64,000 nucleotides of DNA from Terebella lapidaria (lineage: Eukaryota > Annelida > Polychaeta > Terebellida > Terebellidae). Position 1 is the first letter of the stretch, and the number at the start of each line of letters is the position of its first letter. The stretch covers positions 58,858,451-58,922,450 of the forward strand of contig OX424556.1 in assembly GCA_949152475.1 (NCBI GenBank). Reading direction: 5' to 3'. This document shows positions 46,101-52,772 of this stretch, piece after piece. A program made the translations under genes and the position numbers. A model generated the notes under the pieces. That model worked only from the letters and a program-made list of their open reading frames with translations, ran no database searches and was not told the DNA's origin.

Positions 46101-46519
46101 TCTCCGAGAACAACATCTCCGAGGTCGGGGACGATGATGAGGTCGTCAGCGACAATGATGACGAGGACGAGTTTGATGACTACAATGGAAACTATGGAGC
46201 CGATAACTTCGCGAGGGATGACGCGGATGATGTGATCTACTACGGGTTCCCGCGAGCCGGAGCCGGACACAACAAGCTGGTCCCTGAGGACTTGGCCGGG
46301 AACCGCTACAATGTGGAGATGGACAAACCCGGGACCTTCGCCCACGATGACATGAGTGTCTCCATGGGAGGCTACACGTCCACCAACGCCTCCTGCTCAG
46401 ACATCTCGGCCTACGGACTCTGTGATATCGACGACAGCGAAGCTAACAACAGTGACGACAATGAGGAAAGCCAACTTACCAAACTTCTCAAGCACGGATC
46501 TGACAACCCTGTTGTGTAG
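18852..46519 (+). CDS. FAT1/2/3-type atypical cadherin, 3' part of gene
   Basis: A giant single-pass cell-surface cadherin of the FAT family; vertebrate FAT1-3 and Drosophila Fat-like (kugelei) act in planar polarity, cell migration and actin organisation. The 29 exons given separately join in phase to 10,422 nt, or 3,473 codons plus a stop. Domain order is the end of one cadherin repeat, 23 complete repeats, a membrane-proximal region, EGF, laminin-G, EGF x4 (the last calcium-binding type), TM (40567-40638) and an intracellular tail. The single laminin-G between one and four EGFs, and the tail motifs YQWDMSDW and SCSDISAY, point to the FAT1/2/3 branch rather than FAT4/Fat, which has two laminin-G domains. 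If the animal has 34 repeats like FAT1, about 11 lie upstream. The first exon starts at an acceptor, so the N-terminus is missing here. Confidence 0.93.
19266..19479 (+). CDS. FAT-like exon 2
   Basis: The acceptor is GCTCCAG and the donor ACAG|GTGGGT; phases are 0/1. It finishes repeat 1 (VIAKDNGRPQ) and starts repeat 2. The linker is degenerate (PTSSPNPPVF) and lacks the DXNDN calcium ligands. Confidence 0.92.
19625..19764 (+). CDS. FAT-like exon 3
   Basis: The acceptor is TTATTTCAG and the donor TGG|GTCAGT; phases are 1/0. It encodes the second half of repeat 2, including FRIDTEGG and PLDWETTSSYNLTIQATDG. Confidence 0.92.
19894..20104 (+). CDS. FAT-like exon 4
   Basis: The acceptor is TTTGTACAG and the donor ACAG|GTATGC; phases are 0/1. 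It contains the linker DINDNRPTF and the first two thirds of repeat 3. The donor is followed 16 bases later by a long tetranucleotide microsatellite. Confidence 0.93.
20123..20261 (+). repeat. (CACT)n microsatellite in intron 4
   Basis: About 35 perfect tetranucleotide units begin 18 nt after the end of exon 4. It is free of interruptions, which suggests recent expansion and high length polymorphism. Confidence 0.97.
20262..23392 (+). other. Remainder of intron 4 (3.3 kb intron)
   Basis: AT-rich intronic sequence. The cadherin reading joins exactly across it (INSETG to VISTLESLDRE), so no coding exon is missing here. Nothing else was recognised. Confidence 0.7.
23393..23668 (+). CDS. FAT-like exon 5
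   Basis: The acceptor is CCTGACAG and the donor TCAG|GTTAGT; phases are 1/1. It encodes the end of repeat 3 (ESLDREVMGHHELTVMVRDQG), the linker DNNDHSPLF and the first half of repeat 4. Confidence 0.93.
23857..25367 (+). CDS. FAT-like exon 6, largest exon (1511 nt)
   Basis: The acceptor is GATTTGCAG and the donor AAGCAG|GTCAGT; phases are 1/0. It covers the end of repeat 4, repeats 5-8 and the start of repeat 9. The linkers are DNAPPKF (reduced), DQNDNAPEF, DVNDSPPAF, AQEEGLRF (no calcium ligands) and DVNDNTPVL. Confidence 0.95.
25655..25832 (+). CDS. FAT-like exon 7
   Basis: The acceptor is CTTTGTAG and the donor CATG|GTTTGT; phases are 0/1. It encodes the middle of repeat 9 (VSAIDRDIGDNGQVSYML through YTLIVQASDH). 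The codons here are more AT-rich than in neighbouring exons. Confidence 0.92.
26025..26246 (+). CDS. FAT-like exon 8
   Basis: The acceptor is GTGTGCAG and the donor ACAG|GTGTGT; phases are 1/1. It encodes the end of repeat 9 (GSPPLRNTAEV), a ligand-poor linker (RNEATPIF) and the first half of repeat 10. Confidence 0.92.
26247..29592 (+). other. Intron 8, 3.35 kb, nothing recognised
   Basis: AT-rich intron. The repeat-10 sequence is continuous across it (FETG to SIVVHEELDYE), so no exon appears to be skipped. I saw no transposon ends or RNA gene. Confidence 0.65.
29593..29714 (+). CDS. FAT-like exon 9
   Basis: The acceptor is TTCACACAG and the donor GAG|GTCAGT; phases are 1/0. The 122-nt exon encodes the end of repeat 10 (VVHEELDYEFQSSYELTIS and AFSETVVHIDLE). 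Confidence 0.92.
29829..30651 (+). CDS. FAT-like exon 10
   Basis: The acceptor is CTTTTCCCAG and the donor CTCAG|GTCGGT; phases are 0/1. It covers repeats 11 and 12 and the start of 13. The linkers are DVNDNAPSF, DLNDNMPKF and the ligand-free FSNSHVPTF. A second GT four bases downstream of the donor would break the frame. Confidence 0.94.
30872..31080 (+). CDS. FAT-like exon 11
   Basis: The acceptor is TTTGACAG and the donor TTACAG|GTCTGT; phases are 1/0. It encodes the end of repeat 13 (KLFTLVPLDREEAMFYSVPV), the non-canonical linker DQGDHKPQF and the start of repeat 14. Confidence 0.93.
31235..31379 (+). CDS. FAT-like exon 12
   Basis: The acceptor is GTTTGACAG and the donor CACG|GTACGT; phases are 0/1. 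It encodes the middle of repeat 14 (IQAKDHDLAFNGALEYAVY through LAQSVVGH). Confidence 0.92.
31579..32642 (+). CDS. FAT-like exon 13 (1064 nt)
   Basis: The acceptor is GTTTTTCAG and the donor AAAG|GTATTA; phases are 1/0. It covers the end of repeat 14 and repeats 15-17. The linkers are GAEDHPPEF (non-canonical), DKNDNSPKF, DHNDEPPVF and DANDNTPVC. Confidence 0.95.
32726..32882 (+). CDS. FAT-like exon 14
   Basis: The acceptor is TTCTTACAG and the donor ACACAG|GTCAGT; phases are 0/1. It encodes the first half of repeat 18 (YYRSVSEDTPHGYLLQVEAR). The preceding intron is only 83 bp, among the shortest in the gene. Confidence 0.92.
33038..33271 (+). CDS. FAT-like exon 15
   Basis: The acceptor is TCCTGCAG and the donor TACAG|GTCTGT; phases are 1/1. 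It encodes the end of repeat 18 (GVLDRETTPRYHLVT), the linker DENDNAPVF and the start of repeat 19. Confidence 0.93.
33417..33562 (+). CDS. FAT-like exon 16
   Basis: The acceptor is TATGCAAAG and the donor GACATG|GTGCGT; phases are 1/0. It encodes the second half of repeat 19 (INRKVKYAISDRQDQFKI and LDRETRDKYNVTVYAYD). Confidence 0.92.
33681..33918 (+). CDS. FAT-like exon 17
   Basis: The acceptor is CCTCTACAG and the donor CTCAG|GTGAGT (consensus); phases are 0/1. It encodes the end of repeat 19 (GTPRLTSSAQLMILVLD), the linker DINDNPPEF and the first half of repeat 20. Confidence 0.93.
34867..35081 (+). CDS. FAT-like exon 18
   Basis: The acceptor is CTTCACTAG and the donor CTGCAG|GTCAGC; phases are 1/0. 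It encodes the end of repeat 20 (MLDYETLREYVLNIEARDGG), the linker DANDNAPEF and the start of repeat 21. The preceding 948-bp intron shows no recognised feature. Confidence 0.93.
35267..35404 (+). CDS. FAT-like exon 19
   Basis: The acceptor is GTTGACAG and the donor GAAACC|GTACGT; phases are 0/0. The 46-codon exon encodes the core of repeat 21 (VLATDLDGASFGDVLYSI to VAPLDRET). Confidence 0.92.
35571..35714 (+). CDS. FAT-like exon 20
   Basis: The acceptor is GTGTTGCAG and the donor CTACAG|GTACGC; phases are 0/0. The 48-codon exon encodes the end of repeat 21, the linker DINDSPPAF and the first strand of repeat 22. Confidence 0.92.
35715..37364 (+). other. Intron 20, 1.65 kb
   Basis: No coding exon is needed here, because the protein reads through (HTAVLQ to ENKEIGSEIL). 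A short ATATATATA run lies near 36585. Nothing else was recognised. Confidence 0.6.
37365..38403 (+). CDS. FAT-like exon 21: last cadherins and membrane-proximal region
   Basis: The acceptor is GCTTACACAG and the donor GGAG|GTAAGT; phases are 0/1. It encodes the rest of repeat 22, a ligand-free linker (EESTFAPTI), repeat 23, and the region FAT proteins carry between the last cadherin and first EGF (MRFAAISPEDFI, ILSMQPI, LDVLVAIQKS). A KRRRR-S stretch (38088-38105) fits a furin-type cleavage site. The exon ends in a Cys-rich, EGF-like fragment. Confidence 0.94.
38566..38727 (+). CDS. FAT-like exon 22: EGF before laminin-G
   Basis: The acceptor is TTGTGACAG and the donor CCAAG|GTAGTC; phases are 1/1. 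It encodes one EGF-like domain with six cysteines (CNQNLCPEPMEC and CQCPEGTYGDNC) and a short linker with two more Cys. Confidence 0.92.
38871..39025 (+). CDS. FAT-like exon 23: laminin-G, N-terminal part
   Basis: The acceptor is TTGTTGCCAG and the donor TTGGAG|GTATGT; phases are 1/0. It encodes strands of a laminin-G jelly roll (ERRLSLSLDVRTEQSDARLM). Confidence 0.9.
39241..39631 (+). CDS. FAT-like exon 24: laminin-G, C-terminal part
   Basis: The acceptor is TCTCAACAG and the donor GCTTG|GTAACA; phases are 0/1. It contains the laminin-G signatures INDGRWHSISVQR, LDNSDVYFGAEV and FVGCLRDIRI, with the closing cysteine at the end (DSGCHL). Confidence 0.93.
39725..39877 (+). CDS. FAT-like exon 25: EGF 2 and start of EGF 3
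   Basis: The acceptor is CTGTTACAG and the donor TGGAG|GTAAAG; phases are 1/1. It encodes a full EGF (CSSRPCENGGRC to GPHCEY) and the opening of the next (NPCASHPCLNGG). Confidence 0.92.
40117..40281 (+). CDS. FAT-like exon 26: EGF 3 and EGF 4
   Basis: The acceptor is GCTCTGCAG and the donor ACAG|GTAACC; phases are 1/1. It finishes EGF 3 (CYCLYPNKGRRCEMN) and encodes most of EGF 4 (CDPSPCQNGATC to CQCTSGYTG). Confidence 0.92.
40379..41077 (+). CDS. FAT-like exon 27: EGF 5, transmembrane segment, tail
   Basis: The acceptor is TTTTCCAG; start phase 1. It encodes the end of EGF 4, a calcium-binding type EGF (DVNECLATPSVC to GPTC), the TM span at 40567-40638, a stop-transfer and NLS-like RRRRRKKRAR, and about 140 tail residues. 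The proposed end at 41077 uses a GC donor (G|GCAAGT), which alone restores phase 1 with the next exon. Reading on instead gives 23 extra codons and a stop at 41146-41148. Confidence 0.85.
41078..41190 (+). other. 113-bp GC-AG intron or retained alternative tail
   Basis: The intron begins GCAAGT, the usual form of GC-AG introns, and ends CTATTACAG. If retained, the message adds GKLSNSLIENK and a few more residues and stops at 41148, giving a tail shortened by about 317 residues. No GT donor in the region gives the needed phase. Confidence 0.6.
41191..41313 (+). CDS. FAT-like exon 28: cytoplasmic
   Basis: The acceptor is ACTATTACAG and the donor GCAG|GTAACA; phases are 1/1. It encodes 41 cytoplasmic residues (KKQNKYIPSESSGPNTPRP to QYSEDDLA), resembling the FAT1/3 tail upstream of its YHWD-type motif. 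Confidence 0.85.
41801..41812 (+). CDS. Candidate 12-nt cassette microexon
   Basis: Twelve bases lie between a strong acceptor (TTGCTATTGTAG) and a consensus donor (GTAAGT). The length is a multiple of three, and both junctions keep phase 1 between exons 28 and 29. Inclusion would insert GKKE and change the next D to N. Confidence 0.5.
42561..43020. mobile_element. Foldback element (family FB), intronic copy
   Basis: Imperfect inverted arms of about 190-210 bp (roughly 42561-42770 and 42830-43018) share, in opposite orientation, segments such as TCTAACTC, ACTTCAACTGGGA-like and GCTAAATT. The arms match those of the copy at 56043-56614. No coding capacity is seen. Confidence 0.65.
43381..43410 (+). 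CDS. Candidate 30-nt cassette exon
   Basis: Thirty bases lie between the acceptor CTTTCTGCAG and the donor AAG|GTAACC, with a pyrimidine-rich stretch upstream. It is phase 1/1 and free of stops in frame. Inclusion adds ten residues (AVVAQLGKHQ) before DYQWDMSDW. Confidence 0.5.
44001..45508. mobile_element. Non-autonomous TIR element (family B), TA-flanked
   Basis: The left end is TATCCCCCG (44001-44009) and the right end CGGGGGATA (45500-45508), read as TCCCCCG ends with TA duplications. A hairpin CCGAAC-AAA-GTTCGG follows the left end, then a GC-rich (CCGCGT)n segment. The interior has ~125-bp units with CTAGTTAAGTCTATTATTGA (44520-44930), then a second repeat with TTTTACTTTGAATTTCAACT (44930-45240). 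It lies in the last FAT intron. A diverged copy is at 50740-52377. Confidence 0.75.
45690..46519 (+). CDS. FAT-like exon 29: terminal cytoplasmic exon and stop
   Basis: The acceptor is GTCTCTACAG; start phase 1; the stop TAG is at 46517-46519. It opens with DYQWDMSDWNP, the FAT1/3-type tail motif, continues with a very acidic Asp/Tyr/Asn-rich stretch and ends with GGYTSTNASCSDISAYGLC, matching the conserved FAT C-terminal box. The last residues are DNPVV, without the class I PDZ ligand seen in vertebrate FAT1. Confidence 0.94.
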
Positions 46520-47594
46520 CCATGGTAACCAGCCAAACCTCCTTGTGCCTTGATGACTTCCAAAAATCCACCCAGTACCTCAGCATTTACCCCTGGAGTA
46601 TGTTCTCTTTCTTGCTGGCTCATAACGGAGATGTCATGTTTCTGGGATCATGTCCTCTCAATGTCGTGCTTTGTTGTTGCCAAGAATATTTTAGTCAAAT
46701 CTGTATTAAATACACCTTGAATTATGGGTACCAGGTTTGCAAATTTCAGAAAATGTCAACATTTTGGCCAATGTTTGCTGAAATGTGTTACAGAGAAGGG
46801 AGACACATGTGACCTCCAGATGACTTCTGTTGTAAAGTCTGATTAGTTAACTCTGCGTGGACCAAGTCCACAAGTGCTTGCTTGAGTGTAGAATCGCCAG
46901 TGCTTAGCTAGTAGTGATTTGTCGTATCCATACCAAACTAAGTTTGCTGGATACTGTCTTAGTTGAATTTGAAATGTAACAGGGTTCAATTACCTTGTTG
47001 TATCTGTGTTGATGTTCACATTTATAAAATATTGTGATGTTATTGCTATATGCTAAGTTAATTGAGTGTTATTTATTCTGTTTTTTTTGCTGTTTGAACC
47101 TCTTCGATCTTATGATGAGAAAGGTCTTCTCAACTATATCTTGGGTACAAATTTCATGTCCTGGAATTTTTGGAAACATGCACACAAAAAACTTGAATGA
47201 CAGTTTTAGGTAACACACAAAAGCTGAAATAATATCCTGTATACATTAAATATGACAGGATACGGTGACGGGTGATGTTATGACATCACGCAATGCCGGG
47301 TCACTGTGATAGCCGCTCCGCTACCTAACTGTGGTTATGTTGTACACATACAGATGTACAACATTTCGGGCCGGGGCTTGATATACGCCTTCTGATCAAT
47401 TATATTTTGAACCTATGCGCACTGCCTCTTGTATGTCGGTAATGTTTAATTCCAGTACTTTTGCAATTCAAATGTATTGTGAACACTGATTTTATCTGCA
47501 GTTATGCTGAGTGATTTGTAATCAAACTTGTAATAAGTCTGTCCTTTCTCGAATTGCTATGCTGCTTTAGACTTTTCACGGTTTGCGGATATCC

Positions 47595-47600
47595 AATAAA
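47595..47600 (+). terminator. Candidate polyadenylation signal (proximal)
   Basis: AATAAA followed by more A and, about 20 bases on, GT-rich sequence. Confidence 0.45.
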
Positions 47601-48917
47601 AAAAGGTGCTACCAGTGTATTTGTTGATAATTTGTATGAAAAAGCAAGTGAAGTTGAGTACTGTTTTATGTGTACAGAAGGCCTGTTATCACCAGTGACT
47701 GGACGATTCAGCGCAGTATTGTAAATTTTTTTGTACGGTCTGAATCATGGCAAACAAGACGTGTGCTTGGGGTAACTGCCTGCAATATTGTCCCAGTTCT
47801 GCAATACGTGATAATAACCAGTCTATATCATATCTGACAGGAAATGTTGTATTCTCTGGTAGAATACACTTGGTCGAACCTCCAGGTTATAACTACTCTG
47901 TGCTTAAAATGGATAAAAACAGTATTGCAGGAATTGTCGGACACTTGCATATTGTTGTGTATGTTGGTTGCAGTCCTGTTATGTATTCCGTTTCATATTT
48001 ACCGACTTCAAATGATTCATGGCCATAAAATATTGTACTTAATCATGCGGCATTACAGTGCTAATATCTGCATCAGGCATGTGAAAATCATAGTCTACAT
48101 TGTATGTTATGATACAAGAAACTTGATCATGTGATACTTCTGTGTTCAGCCAATTGGTTTGTTTGTTCCCTGTCGATATGTTACTTCTACAAGTACCTAC
48201 AATACCATAACAACCTACTGGGGGCAGTCAGGATCGGGTTGCTAGGGTAACAGTGGTCAAAGCAGCGAATACCACCCACAAGTTTAGTGGTTATTTTATC
48301 AAAATTTTGAATTTAGAGAGCTAATTTGAATATTTTTGGTAGCTGAGTTCATTGAGTTGATATACAATGTATTGAGTTTTTTATATGCACAATGTTTTTG
48401 TTGCCCACTTTTTGTCTGTAGCTAGACCTGAATTTGAATTTGATTCCAATACAAACCTGATATCCAACATTGTGTTTATGTGGTTGAATATTTAGTATAC
48501 GATTGATTGTATGGTGTGTGTATGTTGTGTTGGAGGTAGAATATATATTTTGTGGAGATCTTCCCTGATAAACTAGTCTTTTGTCACTGTATATGCTGAT
48601 GAAGGTAATTTGACATATATTTACCGTTGAAGTTTCTCTTTAGATATGTCAAAAGAATGTCTTCTCTGTTATGTTTTGCTAGTTTTTGTTCACAGAAGAA
48701 TCGTCGTGTCTGTTTATGTCTAGTGCTGTGGGAATGCAATAATTTGGATGAAGGGACTTTCGTGTAATTGGAGTTTCTTACTATATTTTATAGAGATATA
48801 TTTGTGCATTTTTCCTGATATTTTAAAGAACAAAATGCACTTTGCCCGAATGGACATGATGAACATATGTTGAAATCAATATTGTATTTAACGTTGATTG
48901 TACCTTTTTAAAAGAGC

Positions 48918-48923
48918 AATAAA
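48918..48923 (+). terminator. Candidate polyadenylation signal (distal)
   Basis: AATAAA in GCAATAAAAGC, followed within 40 bases by T-rich sequence. After it the sequence turns into transposon-derived repeats. Confidence 0.5.
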
Positions 48924-49104
48924 AGCTGAAAATTACTGTGCTTTCCATATTCTCTTGCTTGAAAAAGTATCACAAAACTGCTTGGCAATTGTTCATTATA
49001 TATTCTGACTGTGAACTGCAGCGACCTATTTTTTGCAAAAGCTTCTGGCTCCTATTTTCATTACATTGAGGTGGCATAATCGGATAGTGCTTAGGGGCAA
49101 AAAG

Positions 49105-49943
49105 AAAGATTTGCCCAAGGACTAAGATAGCTTACCGAACAATTTTGGCTTTAAGCATTGCAAGTCAGCAGATGGCAAACATGTACTTAGTATGTATATA
49201 CCAATCAATGTCATCTTTGTGAATTTCAACATCACCATTAGGTGTGCTGTGTATGACTTTCTATATGTTCATAATACGAACTTGAACTCTATCAACAAGT
49301 ATTCATCTGTAGAAGATAATTCACACAGTTCAGGACAGGCAAGACTTTGCTATTTAGCCTACAATTTCAAGGTCACCAAAAGATGTACCATATATATGTG
49401 ACTTGTAGGTTTATAACACAATCCTGATCTCTAACTGCAAGCGTTTAAACCTCAGAGGCTAATAAACACATTCCATATCAGACATTTAGCATTCCAGGTC
49501 ATTCAAGGTCACCATTACTTGTTCCATACAGATACAATTTCCTATATGCTCATAATGCAAACATAGGCTCTATCTACAAACATTTCGTCTGTAGAGGCTA
49601 ATTTGGGCGTTTCAGTCAAAAATTGCTGTTTTGACCTTTAAGGTCATCGAAGGTCAGATTCAAGGTCACTACACAAATCGCTATATATTACTTCCCATTT
49701 GAAAATGTCGATATCTAAGCCCTATTGTCAAGCTTTCTAGTACAGGTACAGCAGCCCCCATTATGAAACAAATTTAGCACAAAGGCCAAGAAAGGTATAC
49801 CGAAGAATATTTGTTTTATATTTTAGATATTAGCCATTTTGTCCCGGACCTTGAAAATACACATTGTAAGGTCACTGGTCGAACTCAAGAATATTCAACA
49901 TATATCATTTCTATATGTCCACAGTTGATTGCTAAGCTGTAAA
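49105..49943 (-). mobile_element. Family A element, reverse copy, interrupted
   Basis: It begins GCCCAAGGACTAAG..CTTACCGAACAATTTT, the reverse complement of the right end of the 14.3-kb element, and continues with diverged AAGGTCA-containing repeat units. At 49944 it is interrupted by a TTAA-flanked MITE and resumes at 50721-50748 (TAATAAAGAGAGATAAGCAATTTTGTC), which matches the next part of the unit. Confidence 0.65.
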
Positions 49944-49947
49944 TTAA

Positions 49948-50716
49948 AGTACTAGTAAAGTGCAAATATGATGAAGATCTCATTGATCTGAGCAAAATGG
50001 TCTTCACAGCATGTCAATATCATCTGATCACAATTCGTTCAAAAGTTATAACATTTTAAAGACTGAAATCGGCAAATTTGCTTCTTCAAAATCATTTAAT
50101 TAATAGGTATGGAAATGAGATATTCATGACATCATCGGGGAATGTGTTTGATGTGTATTATTCATTCATTCATTCATTCATTCATTCATTCATTCAGTGT
50201 TTTCACTTTCTCTCATGCTGTCAAGGTATCCAGTGACCTGGTATGATCCATAGCAACCACAGTTGCTAGGGCCCGAAACCCACTTAGAACAGGGTATGCA
50301 CAAATAAAATCGGTGCAAACTATACATATTACTTTAAATCATAAATAATCGACGGAAACTCTGCAGATAGCTTGACTTGGCAATGCCATCTAGACTTGGC
50401 AGCAGCCATGACAACCATCGGTAACTACGGCTCTACAGAAGGACTGGTAACCATAGCAACAGTACATAATTACTTCTTGGCTTAAAATATTGTAATTAAA
50501 ATTTGTTCTCCTCATGGCGTCATGCAAATCTAATTTGCATATCAAAGAGTTGCTAAACCTTTTCAAGAGGATTCTGTAATGTAGTCCGCAATGGCAGTTT
50601 CAAAAGGTTGTAACTTTTCAACGGATTGTAATATTGACATACCGTAAATACCATTTTGCTCAGATCAATGAGATCTTTCATGAACGTCCACATCATAGCT
50701 GCACTTTACTAGTACT
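49948..50716. mobile_element. TTAA-flanked MITE with ~130-bp inverted ends
   Basis: The left end is AGTACTAGTAAAGTGCA and the right end TGCACTTTACTAGTACT, each bordered by TTAA (49944-49947 and 50717-50720). The inverted homology continues through GATCTCATTGATCTGAGCAA on the left and its complement near 50660 on the right. TTAA duplication is the mark of piggyBac-type transposition. No coding frame is present. Confidence 0.8.
50159..50195 (+). repeat. (ATTC)n microsatellite
   Basis: About nine perfect tetranucleotide units inside the TTAA-flanked MITE. Confidence 0.95.
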
Positions 50717-50739
50717 TTAATAATAAAGAGAGATAAGCA

Positions 50740-52377
50740 ATTTTGTCTCCGCGTCCGCCGCTGCCGCCGCCGTGGAGATTTTCTGTTTGCAAATCTGAAC
50801 CGATTAAGATAATTTTTTTAGGGGGACATGTCTCATGGTAATATAGCGCCACCAATCGATTTTGGTTGCCATAGTCACCAAATTGACCGACCGGGGGCCC
50901 ATTTTGTGCTCAAATTGGTCTGTTTACCACATATTGTTTGTGAACGCTCTACAGGTGGGAGTTTTCGATGAATGATGATGACATTGCACAGACTTGATAA
51001 GAAAAACAGTCACACGAAAACTGTTGTTTCTCAGAAGGATGAAATAAAAATTAATTAGTTTGCTAATTTATTACGACCATTAAAATATCCAGTTTGACAT
51101 CTGTGATCACTCCAATAACCTGTACTATGAAAGCAAATGGCACTGAGTTCTTGTTGAGAATGGAGTACTGATGTTTTTAATAATATTACTGAATAAGTTA
51201 ACATTGATTTTACTAGTTATGTCTATTAACCACAATAAAAATAATTAAGAAAAGAAACATTTATCATTGGACTCAGGTTCTGTCCGGTAGAGATTTCATG
51301 GGTGTAACTGTATAAGTTAACATTAGTTTTACTAGTTAAGTCTATTGTTGATCTCAATAAAAATAGTTAAGACAAGAAACATTTATTATTGGACTCAGCA
51401 AGGTGAAGCTTTTGTCCAGTAGAGATTTGATGGGTATAACTGAATAAGTTAACGTTAGTTTTACTAGTTAAGGTAGTCCGCTCCATACAGCGAGGGGAGG
51501 GGGTCAAAGCGTTTATTAATATAAACAACTGCATCAATATAATCCAGAGCTTCAAAAATTTTATAGAGTAACTGTTCAGTATCCTAAAACTGAAAAGAAA
51601 ATAGGGGGTCACCGTGTCCGTTCGCATGGAAAACACGATGCAAGATGTGAATATGGACCAAAAAATGTGCAAAAATGCCATAATTTATGTCATTTTAGGT
51701 AAATGTGTGTGATTTTGAAGAAACGAGCACGGTGAGCCCCTATTTTCTTTTCAGTATTAGGATGCTGATCATTTACTCTATATCATATGTCATTTTGAAG
51801 AGAAAATATTCAAGAAATGACTTTTAAATTTTGACTCTTCGTTACCTCACTGTTTGTAGCGGACTACGTTAAGTATATTATTTGTCATGTTCAAATTGTT
51901 TGTTGAACAGGGGTAAATTTTTTAGTAATGTGTGTCCTTTTTATCATACTGGTTGTTTTTCTCAAACCATACATATATAGTACTCCAGTGTGTTTTGTAC
52001 TCAGATCCAAACAGCTTGTGTCTGTTTTCATTTAGTTAATAAATAAAATTTAGATCAAAATAAAAAGAGTTTAGATGAGAAACATTTATTTTTGGGCTCA
52101 ACAAGGTAAAGGTTCTGCCCAATATGGATTTCATGGCTGTAATCGAATAAGTTAACATTAAGTATACTAGTCAAATATAATACTGACCGTGCAATAAAAA
52201 TAGTTAAGGCCAGAAATATTTTTGATTGGGCACAAGTAAGGTAAAGGTTCTGGTCAGAAGAAATTTGATGGTTTTAGTAATAATGGTCATATCATGAAAT
52301 AATTAAACAACAATTTTTGCTGGTTGAATCTATTAGTAGTTTGGGGGCAACAGGGAAGACAGGGCTGCAAGGGGATA
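50740..52377. mobile_element. Family B element, diverged second copy
   Basis: It follows the 44.0-kb element in order: GC-rich (CCGCCG) head, CAAATCTGAACCGATT, GATTTTGGTTGCCA, TGTGAACGCTCTAC, then CTAGTTAAGTCTATT units and a right end near GGGGATA (52371-52377). The left terminal repeat is lost. A 397-bp MITE sits inside it at 51472-51868. Confidence 0.7.
51472..51868. mobile_element. TTAA-flanked palindromic MITE, 397 bp
   Basis: The ends are GGTAGTCCGCT and AGCGGACTACG, one mismatch apart as inverted repeats, with TTAA on both sides (51468-51471, 51869-51872). A longer internal inversion pairs CTGAAAAGAAAATAGGGG with CCCCTATTTTCTTTTCAG. Removing it with one TTAA rejoins the family B unit (ACTAGTTAAGT). 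Confidence 0.88.
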
Positions 52378-52389
52378 TGCGATTTTTTT

Positions 52390-52772
52390 CTGACCGAAGA
52401 ACCTCTAGTTTCCTATAAGTTCACTAGATATGGATTCCTAAGCTGTAAAGTCGATAATGAGCGAGATATAAGCCATTTTTTGTGCTTGACTTTGAAAACA
52501 AGGTCAAAGGTCAAGATGAAGGTCATGAGAATATCCAGCATGTATCATACCTACCTATATATGTGCACAATTGATTCCTGTAAGCTGTGGTATAAATGAG
52601 ATATTAGCCATTGTGTTCTCTGAACTTGAAAATGAGGTCAAAATCAAGGTCACGAGAATATCCAGGATATATCATTCCCTATATGTCCACAATTAATTTT
52701 AATCTCAGTATGAAATGAGATATTAGGAATAACGGGTCCCATTATAAAGTATAGGAGAGTTTTAACATGGGA
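52390..52772 (-). mobile_element. Family A fragment, reverse orientation
   Basis: Reverse complement of about 14645-15000: two to three repeat units, then CCCATTATAAAGTATAGGAG and TTAACATGGGAA, which match the single-copy part just before the tandem array in the 14.3-kb element. Confidence 0.75.

Larger units (their letters stand above)
46520..48940 (+). other. 3' UTR of the FAT-like gene
   Basis: AT-rich sequence with no convincing frame; the 93-codon ATG frame at 47747 is not recognised. Two AATAAA signals, at 47595-47600 and 48918-48923, give 3' UTRs of about 1.1 or 2.4 kb. The second is followed by a T-rich tract and looks better placed. Confidence 0.6.

Noticed and set aside
45731..46345. 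204-codon open frame on the minus strand
   Set aside because: It is the shadow of the Asp/Glu-rich terminal FAT exon; GAC/GAT codons on the + strand read as Val/Ile on the other strand.
47747..48028. 93-codon ATG frame downstream of the FAT-like stop
   Set aside because: It lies in the 3' UTR before the distal polyadenylation signal, has no recognisable domain and overlaps another frame of the same length.
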